In this document: piece after piece, positions 11,238 to 21,275 of the stretch
Layout: each line of letters starts with the position of its first letter
How positions within the stretch are numbered: the stretch's first letter is position 1
Assembly: GCF_037975245.1 (NCBI RefSeq)
Contig: NC_092568.1
Coordinates: forward strand, 6,052,501-6,116,500
DNA: 64,000 nucleotides
Direction of reading: 5' to 3'
Origin: Apostichopus japonicus
Taxonomy: Eukaryota > Echinodermata > Holothuroidea > Aspidochirotida > Stichopodidae
Notes under the pieces: generated by a model
Database searches by the model: none
Seen by the model: the letters and a program-made list of their open reading frames with translations, nothing else
What the model was told of the DNA's origin: nothing
Translations under genes and position numbers: made by a program

Positions 11238-12879
11238 TAGGGTTGGGCGATATATCGAAAATTATTATTATCGCGATAATTTTTTTTCAAGACGATATTT
11301 TTTGAGGATTGAACAAATGACGATAATTTCTTGTGAAAGAAATTTGAAATAGATGTAGAAAAAAAATTCTCCGTTTTATGTGTAAATGTTATTCTAGCAT
11401 TCCATGGTTAAGAAAGTTGAAAAGAAATATTTTATCAACTTCATTTACTGACTTTTGAACTTCGTAAAAACCCGTTCTTTACAACATTGACTGTATAGAG
11501 AACAAAACTCTGAAAATCAGTAGAGAAATTACCAATTGTGTACGAAAAGTAAGTTGGTAAACCTTTCTAATTTTACGAAAGATCGAGCAAAATACTTTCG
11601 AAAAATTCACGCGAAACTGGCATATCGTCCTAAATGCAACAAGTGTCATGTAAACAAGGCTCTAGTACACCCATTTATGAATAAACCAGAACCACATCTG
11701 GTGTAAAGCGGGAGAAAGAAAGTATTTTCGAGAATTTCCACAAAAAAAGAAAATAATAATATCCTACCATAGTTAAGTGTATAGTAAATAGCCTAACCAC
11801 TTCGTCGGTTACGGATCTCACGTAACAACAAAAACACAACTAATTGTATTTTGCGAAGTTGACGATTTCTACAAGGACATGGAAACAATATTTAGCATTA
11901 CGTTAATCACGCCTGGTGGCCTAAAACATGGAATTACAAGGTTTACTTTCATAAAGATGGCCATACTGTAGCTATTGGGGCCTTGATATCGTGCTTCAGT
12001 ATGTCTGTATGGTATAGACTGTGCCTCATGTATCATGGGGAATAGATTGTTTTGTTCATGCGGAGGAGTCGGTTGGCTTGAGGTGTGTTTTACTTACCTT
12101 AACGGGGATATTTACCTAGTCTTTCCTTGAACGTCTAAGATAATATTTCGCATAACTTTACGGATCCTTTACTGACTGACCTAATTAATTCTAGAGTGGA
12201 GCCAAAAAAGTTTACTCCATGAAAAGTTTTTTGGAACCATGCCAAAATGTTAACAAACAGGTGTTAGACAGGGGGGTTGTTTTGCAAGGTACCTGAGAAA
12301 ATTTGAAGCACATTGTAGCCTACCGTGATATTTAAGTACGGTTAAACACTGCAGTTGTAAACTGATTGTTAGGCAGTCTAGAAACGGGGCTTTGCCGCTC
12401 GTAGTTTGTTTCATAATATCGACTGTAAGTTAAACTTTATAAAGATTGTAAGACAGATTAATTCTCTTTTCATTTTATCACATAATATAGCTACTCTAAC
12501 TTGTCATTTTAAAACATTCATCAGTTTCGTGACAATTTAAATTCGTAAAGTTAGTCAGTATTTTGAATCCTCAATTGCGAATTTTTTATCGCCAGACACG
12601 AAAAAATACTTAACTTTTCCGGGGGCCTTCGCCCCTGGACCCCTACAAGGGGTTCCACCCCTTGACCCCAACGGGGCTCTAAGGCGGGCCCTGAACCCCA
12701 CACCATTATGCTCGGTGTGTTTGCTGCGCGAAAACACCGGTGGGAAATCGGCAGTTGTTTTTAGTGTGTTCGGGAACACACTAAAAACAACAAGAAAAAA
12801 TTATCGTAATTATCGAAATATCGCGATAATTTTTTAACTATATATCGTGACATTAAAAAGCAAATATCGCCCAACCCTA
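11238..12879. mobile_element. hAT-type non-autonomous element (TAGGGTTGGGCGATAT ends), copy 1
   Basis: The terminal inverted repeats are TAGGGTTGGGCGATAT and ATATCGCCCAACCCTA. They are flanked on both sides by the exact 8-bp duplication ATAATTAG (11230-11237 and 12880-12887), which is diagnostic for hAT-like transposition. The interior is about 1.6 kb with ATTATCGCGATAAT palindromes near both ends and a GC-rich island (about 12615-12775). No transposase frame. A second copy in the opposite orientation is at 39718-41340. Confidence 0.9.
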
Positions 12880-13139
12880 ATAATTAGCACTGTGTCTGTC
12901 ATGGTAATAATCCACCATCTGTGATTGGTCACTTCTCTTATCAACCAGCCTTCATTTTATCTTGGATGGAAAACTATGAAAAGTGATGGTAGGTGCTAAA
13001 AGGCAGTAAAAAGACAGAATGTAGAGAATAAAGATGATCAAATAAAAACACAATTAAACAAACAGAATTAAGATGATTTTTAATAACTAAAACTGAATTT
13101 TATAGGCTTTCAAAGTTAGCTCCTGTACAGTACTTCAAC

Positions 13140-13792
13140 CAAGGGCGGCGGAAGCACTTTCAATCTGGGGGGGCACCAACATCAAAGGGCACTTTGCAGA
13201 AATTCGATTGGACTGATGCAGCATTATATTTAGTACCCTTTATAACTCTTATTGTATTATCGTATTTGCATATACACATCACTCCATCAACGTCCCCCCC
13301 CCCTCAAGGAAAATATGCATATAGCACTGCAATATCCAATGTGCAAATTGGGAAACAAGGAACAAGCTTTCTTTTGAGACAAAATGAGGTGAAAACATGC
13401 TATATAGTTGCTAATGTAGGAATCATCTGAATTAGAGTTTATATCTTGATAATATCTTAACAATTTTTTTTCCCATTCGAAATAGCTTTGAGTTTGACCA
13501 ACAAAAATTCATTAAAAGTCAGGGGCGTAGCCAGGATTTGCAAAGTTGTATGCACGACTATCTGAGCGGAGCGCCACCATCGGTTGGCGCAGAGCGTACA
13601 AGAAATTTTTTGGTTCTACAAACCCCTTAGATGGCCGGAAACGGCCCTTCCCGAGTGTTCATTCTGGTTCCCTGGCCTCTAATTGCTAACTTGAGACACC
13701 TCAATTTTTATGTAGAAAAAGGGCACATTTTTAACCTGAGGAAAAGTGGGGGGGCACGTGCCCCCTGTGCCCCCCCGGTTCTGCCGCCCTTG
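13140..13792. mobile_element. hAT-type MITE with 8-bp ACTTCAAC duplication
   Basis: The ends are CAAGGGCGGCGGAAG and the inverted CTGCCGCCCTTG. Identical 8-bp repeats ACTTCAAC flank it at 13132-13139 and 13793-13800. The interior is non-coding. It includes G-runs near both ends and, at about 13520-13630, a piece resembling the CAGGGGCGTA element at 36946-38270. The Gypsy element begins 41 bp to its right. Confidence 0.9.
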
Positions 13793-13833
13793 ACTTCAAC
13801 TTTATGTATATTTTCATAAATTGCATCCAGGTT

Positions 13834-14059
13834 TGTGACATCTAATTATTATTGGCTTAACTATTCTTCTACTCCCTACACCTGTTTCAGTTGGCATTTA
13901 TGCAAATGTGCTTTACTTCAGTTTTATTGTTATAATGTATTACGTAACTGTTTGATGTTGAACACGTATATAAAGGTTGCACGTGGAAATAAACAAAGAG
14001 TTGGATTTACGTTACTGCTGTGTTCGGTATACTAATTTATCCCCCCTGACTACACGACA
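13834..14059 (+). repeat. 5' LTR of the Gypsy element
   Basis: It is 226 bp, TG...CA bounded. It carries a TATATAAA promoter box at 13967-13974 and a polyadenylation-type AATAAA at 13988-13993. It matches the 3' LTR almost throughout, apart from one visible base change (TTACGTAAC versus TTATGTAAC) and the segment around the AATAAA. Confidence 0.93.
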
Positions 14060-14074
14060 GTTTTGGCGACGAGG

Positions 14075-15379
14075 ATGGCGCAAATTTTACAGCCGCCAGC
14101 ATTTCTTCCAGTACCGGGATCTCCAGCTATTTCATGGAGGCAATGGGAGCTTACTTTTGAGAATTTTTTATTGGCCATGGGAGGCGAAAGTTTCTCGGCT
14201 GGCCGTAAGACTGCCTTACTTCTACACTGTCTCGGAGTTGAGGGTCAGCGAGTATATAATTCTTTACCAAAACCTGAACTGCCTCCAGGTACTTCTAAAT
14301 TTGACCATACTCTCTCAATTTTAGAAAAACATTTTGAACCTACTGTAAATGTTGTTGCTGAAAGATATCGTTTCCGACAGCGGGGTCAGCATCATGGCGA
14401 GTCAATCGATAATTACGTTGCCATTTTACGACAACTTAGTACCAACTGTAACTTTGCTGATATGAATGACGAGATGATTCGTGACCAAATTGTTGAGAAA
14501 ACCAATCTACCGAGGGTCCGAGAAAGGCTTTTAATGGAAAAGGAGTTAACGTTGGTGAAAGCCGTAAATATTACGCGTCAAATAGAGGATGCTATTCGAG
14601 AAGCAAAGATAATTGGCGAAAACGAATCCGGTTTCAATGCACAGGACCGACAGGTGAATCAAACGAGGTCCGCCCCCACACCATTTTCAAGGAAACATAA
14701 TACTCATGGTTCGAGACCGCCGACAAGATTGTGTTATAGATGCGGTTCGAGGGAACATCTTGCCAACGACAAGTCATGCAAAGCCAAGGATAAAAAATGC
14801 CGAAAATGTTCGAGAATTGGGCATTTTTCTAATGTGTGCCGCAGCACTGGTGAGCAGGTGAGAATTCATCAAGTTACTACACTACGGGATTCTAACGCAT
14901 GCAATACTACGGAAGCCGCAGGAAACGGTGATTTAAATGTTTTGATGACAAATCCCACAGGAGTGAAAGTCAAGCCTATTACATGTACGGTGAAAGTAAA
15001 TGATGTGCCTCTTAATCTTATTATTGATACAGGATCGTGTTGTTCTATTATTTCTTGTGATACTTTCAGTAAATTTTTCTTGCTGGAAGCACTTGAGAAG
15101 GTTCCGACGGATGTAAATCTGACGTCATACTCAATGCATTCAATCAAAGTGTTGGGATGTTTCAAAGCTTCGGTGAGTTACTTGGAGAAAACAGCAGTGA
15201 CGACCTTTTACGTAGTTGAGAAGGGGAATAACCTACTAGGCAGAGATCTGATTACTTCATTGGACATCAATATTTTGGGACAGGACTTAAAGTGCAATGG
15301 TGTTAGTGATGTTAAGGACGGTAAAAGTACTAATTTTAATACTTCATTACCACCCCATGTTCAAGTTAAGTACAGTTAA
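14075..15379 (+). CDS. Gypsy gag-protease polyprotein
   Basis: The frame encodes 434 residues from the ATG at 14075 (the frame is open slightly further upstream, but this ATG follows the candidate primer-binding site). The N-terminal part is capsid-like, with no named motif. Two zinc-knuckle motifs lie at about residues 220-258: CYRCGSREH followed by a Cys, with slightly irregular spacing, and the regular CRKCSRIGHFSNVC. The aspartic protease active site is D318-T-G in LIIDTGSCCS, with the later LLGRDL region. The product would assemble into virus-like particles and bind the element RNA. The frame stops 83 bp after the pol frame opens, and pol lies one base forward (+1). Confidence 0.92.
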   Translation: MAQILQPPAFLPVPGSPAISWRQWELTFENFLLAMGGESFSAGRKTALLLHCLGVEGQRVYNSLPKPELPPGTSKFDHTLSILEKHFEPTVNVVAERYRFRQRGQHHGESIDNYVAILRQLSTNCNFADMNDEMIRDQIVEKTNLPRVRERLLMEKELTLVKAVNITRQIEDAIREAKIIGENESGFNAQDRQVNQTRSAPTPFSRKHNTHGSRPPTRLCYRCGSREHLANDKSCKAKDKKCRKCSRIGHFSNVCRSTGEQVRIHQVTTLRDSNACNTTEAAGNGDLNVLMTNPTGVKVKPITCTVKVNDVPLNLIIDTGSCCSIISCDTFSKFFLLEALEKVPTDVNLTSYSMHSIKVLGCFKASVSYLEKTAVTTFYVVEKGNNLLGRDLITSLDINILGQDLKCNGVSDVKDGKSTNFNTSLPPHVQVKYS

Positions 15380-18062
15380 GAGTTTCATTCATAAAGTCAA
15401 AGTGAATGAAAATGTCAAACCTAAGCATCAAAAGCTTAGAAGGTTGCCTTTCAGTGTACGGGAAAGGGTTTCAAATGAATTGAAGAAGTTGGAATCCTTG
15501 GGGGTGATTGAAAAGATAGATTCTTCTGAATGGGTGTCTCCCATTGTGGTTTCATACAAAAGGTCTGGGAAAATAAGACTGTGCGTAGATCTTAGGGAAG
15601 TTAACAAAGCAGTAATTCCCGATTCTTTTCCACTCCCTAAAATAGACGAGTTGTTAGGGGAGTTACGTAATTCAAAGGTATTCTCACAACTTGATCTCAC
15701 ATCAGCATATCATCAATTGTTATTACACCCTGATTCTAGGTCACTCACAGCATTCATAACTCATAATGGGTTATTTCAATACAAGAGAGTTTGTTTTGGT
15801 CTCTCCTCTGCTCCTTCGGTGTTTCAAAAAATGATGTATACAATACTTGCCGGTATTGACGGAGTTCAATGTTATTTGGATGATGTAATCATATATGGTA
15901 GGACTGAAGAAGAGCATAATAAAGCATTGGAAACTGTTCTAGCCAAACTAAATTCTTACGGTATCAAACTGAATATGGGGAAATGCAAGTTCAATCAAAC
16001 TTCAATGAAATTTTTAGGACATGTCGTAAGTGAAGAGGGCGTAAGAGTTGATGACTAATATACTGCAATTACAGGTGCTAGTGTCCCTAAGGATGAAAAA
16101 GCACTACGGTCATTTTTGGGTTTGTCCGGATATTTTTCTAAGTACATACCTAATTTTGCTCAAAAGGTAGAACCACTTAGGGAAATCTTGCGCAAAGGGA
16201 ATACATTCATATGGTCAAAAGAATGTCAAGAAAGTTTTGATGATGTGAAATTTCATATTGGTAAAGATCCAGTACTTGCTATGTATGATCCTGGACTGGA
16301 TTGTATAGTAAGGACAGATGCGTCACAAGACGGGTTAGGTGCCTGTCTTAACCAAGTAAAAAATGGGTTAGAAGTGACCGTTTTTTGTGCGTCCCGCACT
16401 TTATCTCATGCAGAAAGAAAATATTCTGTAGGGGAAAAGGAGGCCCTTGCTTGCGTGTGGGCCTGTGAAAAATGGCATGTTTTTCTGTGGGGCAGGAAAT
16501 TCAAATTGTGTACTGATCACCAAGCATTGATTACATTACTTACCAAGGGTACAGATCGTCAATCAATGAGGATTGCTAGGTGGGCTTGTAGATTGATGAA
16601 ATATGATTATGAAATGGTGTTTACAAAAGGTTGTGACAATATTGTAGCTGATTCATTATCGAGATTACCACTGGCTTCATCAGATTTAAATTTTAAGGAT
16701 GATGATCAGGAGGTAATTTGCCAGGTTTTGTGGGAACCTATGTACAAATTAATTTCTTTAGACAAGTTTAAAGAATTTTGCAGAAATGACGATTGTTTTC
16801 GTATTTTGAAAAGTTACATTTGCAATGGTTGGCCCAAATTTAAAGATGTTAAAGATTGTGCTAAGCCATTTTATTTTGCTAAAGATGAATATTGCATAGT
16901 TGGTGATATTGTTATGAGGGGTGATAGGATTTTAGTACCTCATGAGCTTACTTCAAAGGTGTTGTCATTCGCTCATGAAGCACATCAGGGGATGACCCGA
17001 ACAAAACAAAGGTTAAGGGAACTCTACTGGTGGCCCATGATGGATGTTCAAGTGGAAGATATGATTAAGGATTGTTTTGTTTGTCAACAGAATGACAAAA
17101 CTGTAAAAACTGCTTATGCTCCTTTACAACCAGTGTTGTATCCAGAAAATCACTGGGACAAAATCGCGATGGATATTGTTGGTCCATTTGAAGCGGGTCC
17201 TACAGATTGCAGATTTGCGATCACAATTGTGGATTATTTCAGTAAATGGCCTGAAGTTTGTTTTACGTCCACAGTAACAACAACCAAAATTACGTCGTTT
17301 TTGAAGCAAATTTTCAGTCGAGAGGGTTTTCCGAGAGAAGTCATTACAGACAATGGTCCTCAATTCAAGTCAAAAGAATTTGATGATTTTTTGCGTGAAA
17401 GGGGAATAGTGCACCGCTGTTCATCTTTGTACTATCCACAGGCAAATGGTGCAGTGGAAAGGTTCAATTCAGTTTTGAAAAGTATAGTTCAAAATGCAAT
17501 CAATTTGGGTAGACCATGGAAAGAAACAGTGTTACAATATCTTGGTGTATATAGGGCTACCGCACATGCAACTACAGGGGTGTCGCCATCTGTATTGGCA
17601 CATGGTAGACATATGAGAACAAAACTCAATATTGTAGGATATGGGTTGCCTAAAGTCAATGTTGGTAAAGTTAGGCATAGAGTAAAACGCCAACAACAAA
17701 GGTACAAGAAGTATGCTGATCGGAAAAGGAATGTTAAATTAAGTGGTCTTTATGAAGGAGACTGGGTTCGGATAAAAAAAGATTGGTGGGTCCAAAAAGG
17801 GTCAAGGCATTACAGTAATCCTATCAGAATTGTAAAGAAAATCAGTGATCATACTTTTCAAATGTCTGATGGAAGGAAATGGAATGTAAGTAAATTAGTT
17901 AAGTGTAATCCACCGGAAACTGGTACTAAATTTTGTTTTGATGATGCCGTGCCTGAAAGGACAGGTTATAAAGCTCCTAATTTGGAATTAAGTCAAGAGT
18001 TAGGTCGAGGGAGAAGACAAAAGAAACGTCCTCAATGGCACAAGGATTACGTAATGTATTGA
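15297..18062 (+). pseudogene. Gypsy pol (RT, RNase H, integrase) with in-frame stop
   Basis: The open frame overlaps the end of gag-protease in the +1 frame. Reverse transcriptase motifs include LDLTSAYHQ, CFGLSSAPSVFQ and the catalytic YLDD (about 15873). A single in-frame TAA at 16056-16058 interrupts the RT thumb region; the same frame then continues to the TGA at 18060. RNase H follows (RTDAS near 16311, then SRTLSHAERKYS). Integrase has an H-H-C-C zinc finger (about 16975-17090) and the D,D-35-E triad at codons 17172, 17349 and 17457. The C-terminal domain is basic. All catalytic residues I could check are present, so the defect is the stop, plus possibly the gag-pol frame change if that is not programmed. 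Confidence 0.93.
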
Positions 18063-18085
18063 TTTTATTTTAAGCCAGAGGAAAA

Positions 18086-18303
18086 TGTGACATCTAATTA
18101 TTATTGGCTTAACTATTCTTCTACTCCCTACACCTGTTTCAGTTGGCATTTATGCAAATGTGCTTTACTTCAGTTTTATTGTTATAATGTATTATGTAAC
18201 TGTTTGATGTTGAACACGTATATAAAGGTTGCACGTTGCACGAGTTGGATTTACGTTACTGCTGTGTTCGGTATACTAATTTATCCCCCCTGACTACACG
18301 ACA
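18086..18303 (+). repeat. 3' LTR of the Gypsy element, altered near its polyadenylation signal
   Basis: It is 218 bp. After the shared TATATAAAGGTTGCACG it reads TTGCACGAGTTGG where the 5' LTR has a segment containing AATAAACAAAG. The only AATAAA of the LTR is therefore absent here, apparently through a small deletion with a duplicated TTGCACG. Confidence 0.93.
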
Positions 18304-18308
18304 AGGTT

Positions 18309-18904
18309 GTGTCAAAAGTTAGCAAATTAATGACCATTCAGCCCACTAAAACATTAATCATTGTTTTCCAAAATGCCAAGCAGCATTATGGTCTATTTCT
18401 CCTTATCGTTCTGTTTAGCTGAGCTCTCGTCAATGTCTCAGTCTAGATAAAAATTAATAGGCTAAGACTAGTTCCTCCAGGAATGTAATGATTGGGAGTT
18501 GTATAATGTACAGTATATATTAACATTGGTGCCTAAGGAGGGGGAGGTGATTGTGTAAGGAAGGCCTGTAAGGGACATGATCTCTTTTACCCACTCAAGG
18601 ATAATCGCTAGTTGCTAGTCTTGTTAATTGCAAATATTACATTCAGTTGAATTTTGTGACATTTAAGGGGAAATAGTAAAACGAGGTTCAAGTTCCTGAT
18701 GGATAAAATGACTAGTACGTATCCCTCAGAGAAAAAAAATTGTTAGTTGAAAACTAAATTATGCTAATAATATGTTGTTCCTTTAAAGCTAACTCAAGAT
18801 ATATAACCAGGGAGCTGCTACTCTAACAGCTTCCTGGTATAACCGTGGAGGTATATAACCATTGATTCTTCCCTTATATACTGTTTCGACTGTTTCGATC
18901 AGAC
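18309..18904. other. No gene seen
   Basis: Unremarkable AT-rich intron sequence between the Gypsy and LINE insertions. No exon is recognisable. Confidence 0.5.
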
Positions 18905-20025
18905 CATTTTATTTACCACGTGAATTCTTGCATGTACTTTATTGCACAATTTACATCCCGGAAAAAGTCTGTCGCTAAAGCTGGTGATGAGGAATTAAGT
19001 GCAGCTATTCATGATCTCCAAGTGGCAGCCCCAGATGCTTTCATCATTGTAAATGGAGATTTTAATCATGGCTCAGTAAAGAGATCTGGGTCTCAATTCT
19101 ACCAAAACGTCAATTGTCCGACCCTTGGAGTTGTAATTCTTGATCTGTGCTTTTCAAATGTCAAAGACGCTTACACTGCCACTCCATTGACTAAACTCGG
19201 TGAAGCTGATCATAATCTTGTCCTCCTGACTCCTACATAAAAGCCAATCATTCAACGTGTAAAACCAGAGTGATTAATACAAAGCAGTGGTCTGAAGAAA
19301 GTTTGGATCGTCTACAGGATTGCTTTGAAGAAACAGTCTGGGATGTCTTCATTGAATCCACCTACAGTATATAGATTATGTTGAAAAAAGGCTAAAACCA
19401 AGATTACATCTTACGTAAGCTGAATTCTTTAAATATAAGTCCATACAGTATATTCTCGCCATCTTCTATAACTCCATTCTCTGTAGTGTTTGGACCTATT
19501 GTATTACTTACTGGGGAGATAATGCCAGAAGAAGCAGCATAAAGGTTCTGGATGTTGTTATTAAACGTGCTGGTAAAATTATTAGGAAAAGTCTGCCATC
19601 AGTGGCCTCGTTCTACGAGAATTGTGTAAGAGACAAGCTGCTGTCCATTTGGAAAGATCTCAGTCACCCATTGCACAATCATCTAAGCAGCCGTATCATT
19701 GCTCGTAGCGGTAGATTGAGGTCGCTGACGTCACACACAAATAGACATCGTTCTTCGCTTATAGGTACTGCCATTAGTATTCAAAACAAGAACTTCACGA
19801 TTAAGGGGTGGGGGGTGTCCGTTCCACTTAGTTGCCCTGTTGGAGCTAGTTAGTGTATAGTTTGTTTAGACTGCTATATATATCAGACTGTATATTATCA
19901 ATGTTTTTTTTTATTTCATTTTATTGTATCATTGTTCTTTGTATTTTGTATCATTCATTGTATTGCTCATCGCAGATACGTAATTTCCTTCTGGGATTCA
20001 ATAAAGTTGATTAATTAACTTACTT
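18905..20025 (+). pseudogene. CR1/L2-type LINE, 5'-truncated and with its RT core deleted
   Basis: The first part (18920-19360) encodes the C-terminal half of an APE-type endonuclease: APDAFIIVNGDFNH, NCPTLGVVILDLCFSN and LGEADHNLVLL, with the catalytic-type N-G-D-F-N and S/A-D-H motifs. It continues after a frame change into the linker (KPIIQRVKP, QWSEESLDRLQDCFEE). At about 19370-19390 it jumps directly to the C-terminal domain (LRKLNSLNI, NSILCSVWTYCITYWGDN, SHPLHNHLSSR), so the whole catalytic RT centre is missing. The 3' end has AATTTCCTTCTGGGATTCAATAAAG and a short TTAC tail. Several frameshifts and stops confirm it is dead. Confidence 0.85.
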
Positions 20026-20039
20026 ACTTCCCTAGAGAA

Positions 20040-20345
20040 GATCTCAGTAGGTGGTCTGTGATGACATCACAGTAAATGTTCTTCAAAGACTTTCCTTTCA
20101 TTCTATAATGCTTTCATTGATTGGAAATTTTGCAGAAGTATTCTGCTGTGATTTTAATTTAATTACGTATTACAAAGAAACACAAAAGCATTTGCCACCT
20201 GAATTGCTGTGATGAAATCATTCATTCTGTTGTCAGAATTTTTCACAAAATTTGAAAAATTGTATCTTTGCCATTCAAAATGCTATGAATACTTATGATT
20301 TCAAGCATTTTGAAGGAAAGGGGAAGAGAGGGGGAAGATGATGGC
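20040..20345. repeat. Diverged dispersed-repeat fragment
   Basis: Around 20210-20290 it resembles 49225-49310: a GATGACATCA-type word, then a TCACAAAATTTGAAAAAT-type word, and then a G/A-rich run. It is too diverged to give borders. Confidence 0.3.
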
Positions 20346-20689
20346 ATAGATGCAAATGAGGATTGTTTTATAACTTTTAAAGACCAACTATGGAGACTTT
20401 TCGATGAACATAAAATCCCACCATTTTACATGTATGTAATCCTTAACTCATTCCAATTACATTGCTGTAATTAACTTTACCAATTTCGGACGTTAAATAC
20501 GTGAAAAATGGGAAGAAAAGTCAGCTTTTTATGAAACCTATTTCAGACATTCCTGAAACATTCCGAAGACATCAGGTGACCATGTGACGTCACTGTTTGT
20601 ATACCTCACTCACAACAATACTTTTAGTGTGTAAAGTTGTATACTTGAGCTGCCAAAAACATCAACGATATTACTCCTTTTCCCCCGAA

Positions 20690-20934
20690 ATGCCACAATT
20701 CTGTGTTGTTGGAGGTTGCAGTTATACCTCACCCAACAAAAGCATCAGCTTTTTAGATTTCCGAGTAAAAGAACCGACGTAAAACGCAGCAGACTTTGGA
20801 TCAATTTTGTGAGATCTACACGGAAAGATTTTTCAGCACCCGGAGCATCTCATGCCCATGAGTCCACATGCATGACCCTGCCTATGTGTATGCTGCAGAT
20901 GTCTCATTCTGCGAAAATTATATACTGTCGATAG
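20690..20934 (+). pseudogene. THAP-domain fragment, frameshifted
   Basis: From the ATG at 20690 the frame reads MPQFCVVGGCSYTS then ISFLDF, the classic THAP N-terminus with a C-X4-C pair. It stops at a TAA after KEPT. A second frame that is open from 20716 carries the next part of the domain: FRFPSKRTDVKRSRLWINFVR and STRKDFSAPGASHA. The shift falls inside the FRFP region. The closing C-X2-H pair is not recognisable. THAP domains are zinc-dependent DNA-binding modules of Kolobok and P-type transposases and of host regulators. Its place inside a TTAA-ended element indicates a transposase remnant. Confidence 0.7.
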
Positions 20935-21101
20935 CTGTGTCGGACATAGCTAATGTGAAATTGACCCTTTCAAGTCTCCTCGTAAACAAGCTCTGGACGT
21001 CCTTACATGTAACATTATATCACGCAATTGACAGTATAATATTTACTGTAAGAGATGACCGTGTATATACCGTGCCTAGGGTAGCATTGTTAGTACATGT
21101 A

Positions 21102-21275
21102 GTGAGTTACAACTCACAGCATGTGTAAATAGTCATATTAGGATTTCATCGCATTTATCTATTTCATTTGTTGTATTCCAGTATCGTGAGTTACAACTCA
21201 CAGCATGTGTAAATAGTCATATTAGGATTTCATCGCATTTATCTATTTCATTTGTTGTATTCCAGTATCGTGAGT
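21102..21275. repeat. 84-bp tandem duplication inside the Kolobok-like element
   Basis: Two nearly identical 84-bp units beginning GTGAGTTACAACTCACAGC, followed by the start of a third. The unit begins with a perfect GTGAGTT...AACTCAC palindrome. Confidence 0.8.

Larger units (their letters stand above)
13834..18303 (+). mobile_element. Ty3/Gypsy LTR retrotransposon (Mag-like), complete structure, broken pol
   Basis: The element is 4,470 bp with LTRs starting TGTGAC and ending ACGACA, flanked by the 5-bp target duplication AGGTT (13829-13833 and 18304-18308). After the 5' LTR there is GTTTTGGCGACGAGGATGG, which should contain the primer-binding site (TGGCGAC...; tRNA not determined) and the gag start. 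A polypurine tract AGAGGAAAA precedes the 3' LTR at 18077-18085. The order is gag, protease, reverse transcriptase, RNase H, integrase; there is no envelope frame. The almost identical LTRs indicate a fairly recent insertion. The coding region is interrupted (see the pol entry). The Mag/SURL-like placement rests on RT resemblance only. Confidence 0.95.

Noticed and set aside
14869-15165. 98-codon minus-strand frame inside the Gypsy gag-protease
   Set aside because: Antisense shadow of the clear gag-protease coding region with zinc knuckle and DTG motifs.
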